Source of the DNA: Cohnella hashimotonis
Lineage (GTDB): Bacteria > Bacillota > Bacilli > Paenibacillales > Paenibacillaceae
NCBI RefSeq assembly: GCF_030014955.1
Contig: NZ_JAGRPV010000001.1
Span: 310,001 to 374,000 of the forward strand
DNA: 64,000 nt
Direction: 5' to 3'
The notes beneath the pieces were generated by a model that ran no database searches, was not told the origin of the DNA, and worked only from the letters and a program-made list of their open reading frames with translations. Shown piece after piece: positions 60,966-64,000 of this stretch. The position numbers and the translations under genes are program-made. Each line of letters opens with the position of its first letter. Within the stretch, counting starts at the first letter, position 1.

Positions 60966-61454
60966 ATGGACCAAATGATGTCATTGGTGAGCCAGTACGG
61001 TTATATCGTGCTTTTTTTAGCTTTTTGTTTGGGGCCATTTGGCATTCCGGTTCCAAGCGAGGTGACGCTGATCGCCGCCGGATTGATGACCGCACACGGG
61101 TTATTGCATCCCATTTATACGTTCGTATCCATGCTGCTGGGCATTACATCCGCGGTGACGATCGGGTACTGGGCCGGCAGGCTGGCCAGGAAATACGGGA
61201 TTCTCAATAAATGGAGCCGTTACAAAGGCTACCGGAAAGCGGAGCAATTTTACGTCAGGCACAATGGGACTGCCTTGGCTGTCGGCTATTGCATTCCGAT
61301 CGTTCGCTACTTCGTTACTGTTCTGGCCGGGGTGAACGGCGTGTCTTTTAAACGGATCGTCTTCGTTTCCTATCCGAGCGCCATCGTATGGATCGGAACG
61401 ATCTATGGGATCGGCTGCATTTGCGGAAATCAAATCATTCGAATTTTCCAATGA
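60966..61454 (+). CDS. DedA family membrane protein
   Basis: A 162-aa member of the DedA/VTT family, which act in lipid transport across the membrane. FGIPVPSEVTLIAAG and the later GRLARKYG and PIVRYFVTVLAGVNGVSFKRI regions (in parts) are typical. ATG 60966, after GAGAGGAG, is preferred over the frame opening at 60936. A methyltransferase gene follows 11 bp after its stop, so the two are probably cotranscribed. Confidence 0.88.
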   Translation: MDQMMSLVSQYGYIVLFLAFCLGPFGIPVPSEVTLIAAGLMTAHGLLHPIYTFVSMLLGITSAVTIGYWAGRLARKYGILNKWSRYKGYRKAEQFYVRHNGTALAVGYCIPIVRYFVTVLAGVNGVSFKRIVFVSYPSAIVWIGTIYGIGCICGNQIIRIFQ

Positions 61455-61465
61455 GGGGTGAGCGC

Positions 61466-62032
61466 ATGTTTAAGAACCATTCGCTGCTTTTCTTCAAGAA
61501 GTTTGTTCATAATCCCAAATATGTCGGCAGCATGATTCCAAGTTCGCGTTATTTGGCGAACCGCATGGTTGCGGCGGCGGCGTGGGAGAAGGCTGACCAT
61601 ATTGTTGAGATCGGCGCAGGCACCGGTGCGATTACTCGCGTCATTGCACAGCGTGTGCGGCCTGACAGTAAGGTGGTTTTGTTTGAGAAGGAGAAGGAGA
61701 TGGGGGAACGGCTTCAAGAAGATTTTCCCCGGTTCGTCCGGGAAAGTAATGCATTGCGTTTAGTTGCCGAACTAAATAAGCACAATATACGAAGCGTCGA
61801 CTACATTTTCAGCGGGTTACCCTTTTATAACTTTTCTCCGGTTATGCGGCTCCAACTCATTCAGCAATGCAAAGAAGCGCTTAAGCCGGGAGGGAAATTG
61901 ATCGCTTTTCAATATTCTCTGCAAATGAAAAAGCTTCTTGCGGCGCATTTTGAAATTGAAAGCATCTCCATTGTACCCTTGAATTTTCCCCCGGCGTTTG
62001 TTTATGTTTGTAGGAAGACGGAAAAACATTAA
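61466..62032 (+). CDS. Class I SAM-dependent methyltransferase, phospholipid-type
   Basis: A 188-aa methyltransferase. The SAM-binding motif I is HIVEIGAGTGAITRVIA, followed by the acidic motif II in VVLFEKEKEM. SGLPFYNFSP takes the place of the catalytic motif IV. KYVGSMIPSSRYLA near the N-terminus is shared with PmtA-like phospholipid methyltransferases and KsgA-like enzymes; the former fits better given the DedA neighbour, but the substrate is not proven. ATG 61466 follows GGGGTGAG. Confidence 0.82.
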   Translation: MFKNHSLLFFKKFVHNPKYVGSMIPSSRYLANRMVAAAAWEKADHIVEIGAGTGAITRVIAQRVRPDSKVVLFEKEKEMGERLQEDFPRFVRESNALRLVAELNKHNIRSVDYIFSGLPFYNFSPVMRLQLIQQCKEALKPGGKLIAFQYSLQMKKLLAAHFEIESISIVPLNFPPAFVYVCRKTEKH

Positions 62033-62058
62033 TCTTTTCATTTGAAGGTGAAAATAAG

Positions 62059-62745
62059 ATGAGCGTAATCCTAGTCGTTGACGACGATACGGAGATCAGG
62101 GACGTGATCCATGTTTACTTGCGAAACGAAGGCCACGCAGTCCTTGAAGCCGGCGACGGCGTGGCTGCGCTTGAAGCGCTCGTTCAACATCAAGTAGACC
62201 TGATCATCTTGGATGTCATGATGCCCCGAATGGACGGCATAAAAGCATGTATGCGCATTCGGGAACAATATTCGATTCCGATCATTATGCTTTCCGCCAA
62301 AGAAGGCGATATGGATAAGATCATGGGACTAACGACGGGAGCCGATGATTATATAACAAAGCCGTTTAATCCGATGGAGCTGATCGCTCGCGTGAAGGCG
62401 CAGTTAAGACGGCAGAAAATGCTCGTCGCGAGGGACGGTGCACACGGTCAAATCGCCATCAGAGAGCTCGTGGTCGACGCTGCCAAGCACTTTGTATCGA
62501 TCCGAGGCCAACAAGTCATGCTTACGCCGCTTGAGTTTTCCATTCTTAACAAGCTGGCATCCAGCCCGGGACAAGTATTTAGCGCGGATGCGATCTATGA
62601 ATCGGTATGGAAAGAGCGAGCCGGCTATTCGGACAATACGGTCATGGTCCATATTCGCAATCTACGGGAGAAGCTTGAGATCAACCCGCGGAAACCGGAG
62701 TACATCAAGACGGTATGGGGTGTTGGCTATAAAATGGATAACTAG
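62059..62745 (+). CDS. OmpR family response regulator
   Basis: A 228-aa regulator. The receiver (1-118) has VVDDDTE, the phospho-site Asp52 in LIILDVMMPRMDG and Lys in YITKPFNPME. The C-terminal winged helix (about 130-226) reads LTPLEFSILNKLASSPGQVF and SDNTVMVHIRNLREKLE. It overlaps the kinase gene by 26 bp, so the two form one unit. The overall character is close to VanR/PhoP-like regulators. Confidence 0.93.
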   Translation: MSVILVVDDDTEIRDVIHVYLRNEGHAVLEAGDGVAALEALVQHQVDLIILDVMMPRMDGIKACMRIREQYSIPIIMLSAKEGDMDKIMGLTTGADDYITKPFNPMELIARVKAQLRRQKMLVARDGAHGQIAIRELVVDAAKHFVSIRGQQVMLTPLEFSILNKLASSPGQVFSADAIYESVWKERAGYSDNTVMVHIRNLREKLEINPRKPEYIKTVWGVGYKMDN

Positions 62746-63844
62746 GCGTTTCAAATTCAGGCGCAGCGTACGGTACTCCTTTCTTGGGGCCATGCTTCTG
62801 ACGGTTGTGTTATCTTATCTATTCAGTTTGTACGTTACTGGATGGATCGGGCAATTGATCGATTCGACAACGTCAAAAGGAAAGCTGGGATATATTCCGT
62901 ATTTAATCGCCGCTTCGCTAACCGTGTTCATTATGAGTTTTCTTCTGTTCTTCTATCTGCTAACGAGGCGTATCATTAAATACTTTTCTGTTCTGTCAAA
63001 AGGACTCGATCTGATCTCCCAAGGCAATCTGGAATACCGGGTTCCCGTCGTTCGCGAAGACGAGCTGGGCGCGCTGGCCAAAAATATGAATAAAATGGCC
63101 GAGCAGCTCGCAGCGCAAAAGGTGAAGGAAAAAGAAGCGGAAGAATCTAAAATGAACCTGATTACGGGCGTGTCTCATGATCTTCGTACGCCGCTGACGA
63201 GCATGATCGGCTATTTGGATTTACTGCAAAAAAGATCCTATTTGGACGAAAATGAATATAATCGGTTTGTAAACAATGCATCCAGCAAAGCTCAGCAGTT
63301 GAAAAGGCTCATTGACGATCTTTTTATATACACCCGGTTAACTTCCGGTGATATCACATTCTCGGAGCAAAAAGCGGATATGCGCGAGCTGCTGCAACAG
63401 GTATTGTTTGAGTTTGTGCCGATCGCCGAAGAAAATCATGCAGCCGTTCATACGCACGTCAAGGTTGAAAAGGCACCGGTTCATATCGACCCTGAGCAAG
63501 TCGCTCGGATCCTGGACAACCTCCTGATGAATGCGCTGAAGTACGCGACCATGCCGAAAATAATCGATATACACCTGTCCTCCGACCACACATCCGTTTA
63601 TTTGACTATAGAGAACGAAGGAGAGCGGATTACCCAAGAGCAGCAAGCCAAGCTTTTTGATCGTTTTTATAAGGTCGACCCTATGGAGCATGAATCCCAC
63701 CTTCAAGTAGGCGCCGGCTTAGGTCTTGCCATTGCAAGACAGCTTGCAGAACGCCAGGGCGGCCGCCTTACTTTTGCGTATAGCGAAGGGAATTATGCGT
63801 TTACGTTAGAGCTGCCTTTGTTTACATTGGATTCGTTAACCTGA
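62720..63844 (+). CDS. Sensor histidine kinase
   Basis: A 374-aa membrane kinase: two membrane segments (about 18-38 and 62-84) around a short extracellular loop, a HAMP-like segment, the HisKA motif GVSHDLRTPLTSMIGY with His153, and the ATPase domain with the N box ILDNLLMNALKYA and G2 box GAGLGLAIARQ. The start is probably GTG 62720, inside the end of the response regulator gene; the longer frame from 62438 is an artefact of that overlap. It is the cognate partner of the preceding regulator; the signal is unknown. Confidence 0.92.
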   Translation: MLAIKWITRRFKFRRSVRYSFLGAMLLTVVLSYLFSLYVTGWIGQLIDSTTSKGKLGYIPYLIAASLTVFIMSFLLFFYLLTRRIIKYFSVLSKGLDLISQGNLEYRVPVVREDELGALAKNMNKMAEQLAAQKVKEKEAEESKMNLITGVSHDLRTPLTSMIGYLDLLQKRSYLDENEYNRFVNNASSKAQQLKRLIDDLFIYTRLTSGDITFSEQKADMRELLQQVLFEFVPIAEENHAAVHTHVKVEKAPVHIDPEQVARILDNLLMNALKYATMPKIIDIHLSSDHTSVYLTIENEGERITQEQQAKLFDRFYKVDPMEHESHLQVGAGLGLAIARQLAERQGGRLTFAYSEGNYAFTLELPLFTLDSLT

Positions 63845-63939
63845 ATGCAGGACAGCAGGATCTATCGCTCGCAGACTACCAGTTAGCGAGATCATGGATA
63901 GATCAAGCCTTGCGCTAAAAAAACCTAAGGAGGTTCAGA

Positions 63940-64000
63940 ATGGTAAAAGTACTGAACGGATTGGCCGTATTTTTTATCGTCGTAGGGATTGTCTCGGGGA
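63940..64000 (+). CDS. Start of a small membrane protein (cut by window end)
   Basis: AAGGAGG lies eight bases before ATG 63940. The visible 20 codons read MVKVLNGLAVFFIVVGIVSG, an N-terminal membrane segment or signal. The gene runs off the window; the family cannot be named. It lies about 95 bp after the two-component pair and may be its target. Confidence 0.6.
   Translation, partial: MVKVLNGLAVFFIVVGIVSG

Overview
The window looks like chromosomal DNA of a GC-rich Gram-positive bacterium of the Paenibacillaceae (Paenibacillus/Cohnella-like). The signs are YesM/YesN-type two-component regulators, many AraC-type regulators beside glycoside hydrolases, an S-layer-homology (SLH) anchored multidomain enzyme, lipoprotein sugar-binding proteins, strong AGGAGG ribosome sites and CcpA cre-like sites. 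This assignment is inference from gene content; no rRNA or tRNA gene is visible in the window.

Layout. 0-11 kb: sugar-use genes (GH42 beta-galactosidase, Gfo/Idh/MocA dehydrogenase, aldo/keto reductase, GH4 glycosidase) with AraC regulators, and a 62-bp tandem repeat array split by an IS4-type element (6701-8261). 11-31.7 kb: one polysaccharide-use locus. A YesN-type response regulator and a GH31 enzyme point left. To the right are a binding protein with two permeases, a 2169-residue SLH-anchored protein with two DUF4832-like catalytic modules, a second binding protein overlapping a YesM-type kinase, and a second secreted DUF4832 protein with carbohydrate-binding modules. The regulator and kinase sit at opposite ends of the locus, and two of its transcription units share a nearly identical 70-bp promoter region. 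31.7-33.5 kb: an IS66-type element inserted in the second copy of a four-box intergenic repeat. 33.6-39 kb: TetR/cupin, PhzF, DinB and a GH51 arabinofuranosidase. 39-41 kb: a LysR gene and a chorismate synthase of the type unlike Bacillus AroF, next to a fragment resembling the C-terminus of purA. 41.4-46.3 kb: a second sugar locus (GH27, two AraC regulators, a GH31 paralogue). 46.3-56 kb: mixed accessory genes: an AT-rich small-protein/GNAT acetyltransferase pair, MalT-like LuxR regulator, DUF4386, cation efflux, nucleotidyltransferase, phosphotransferase, VOC protein and pseudogene debris. 56-64 kb: AAA/DUF4143 ATPase, MarR/amidohydrolase pair with operators, ECF sigma/anti-sigma, DedA, methyltransferase, an OmpR/HK pair, and the start of a small membrane protein.

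The most unusual pattern is the intergenic repeats. Three arrays with unrelated sequence (28.6, 41.2 and 53.1 kb) all have a period of exactly 51 bp, a fourth has 62 bp, and a two-copy element has four boxes about 50 bp apart in + + - - orientation. All carry internal palindromes and lie at gene ends, mostly between convergent genes. Both insertion sequences landed inside such repeats, one exactly in the 7-nt loop of a repeat palindrome. The DUF4832 proteins with their split kinase/regulator pair are the best candidate for an undescribed polysaccharide-degrading system.
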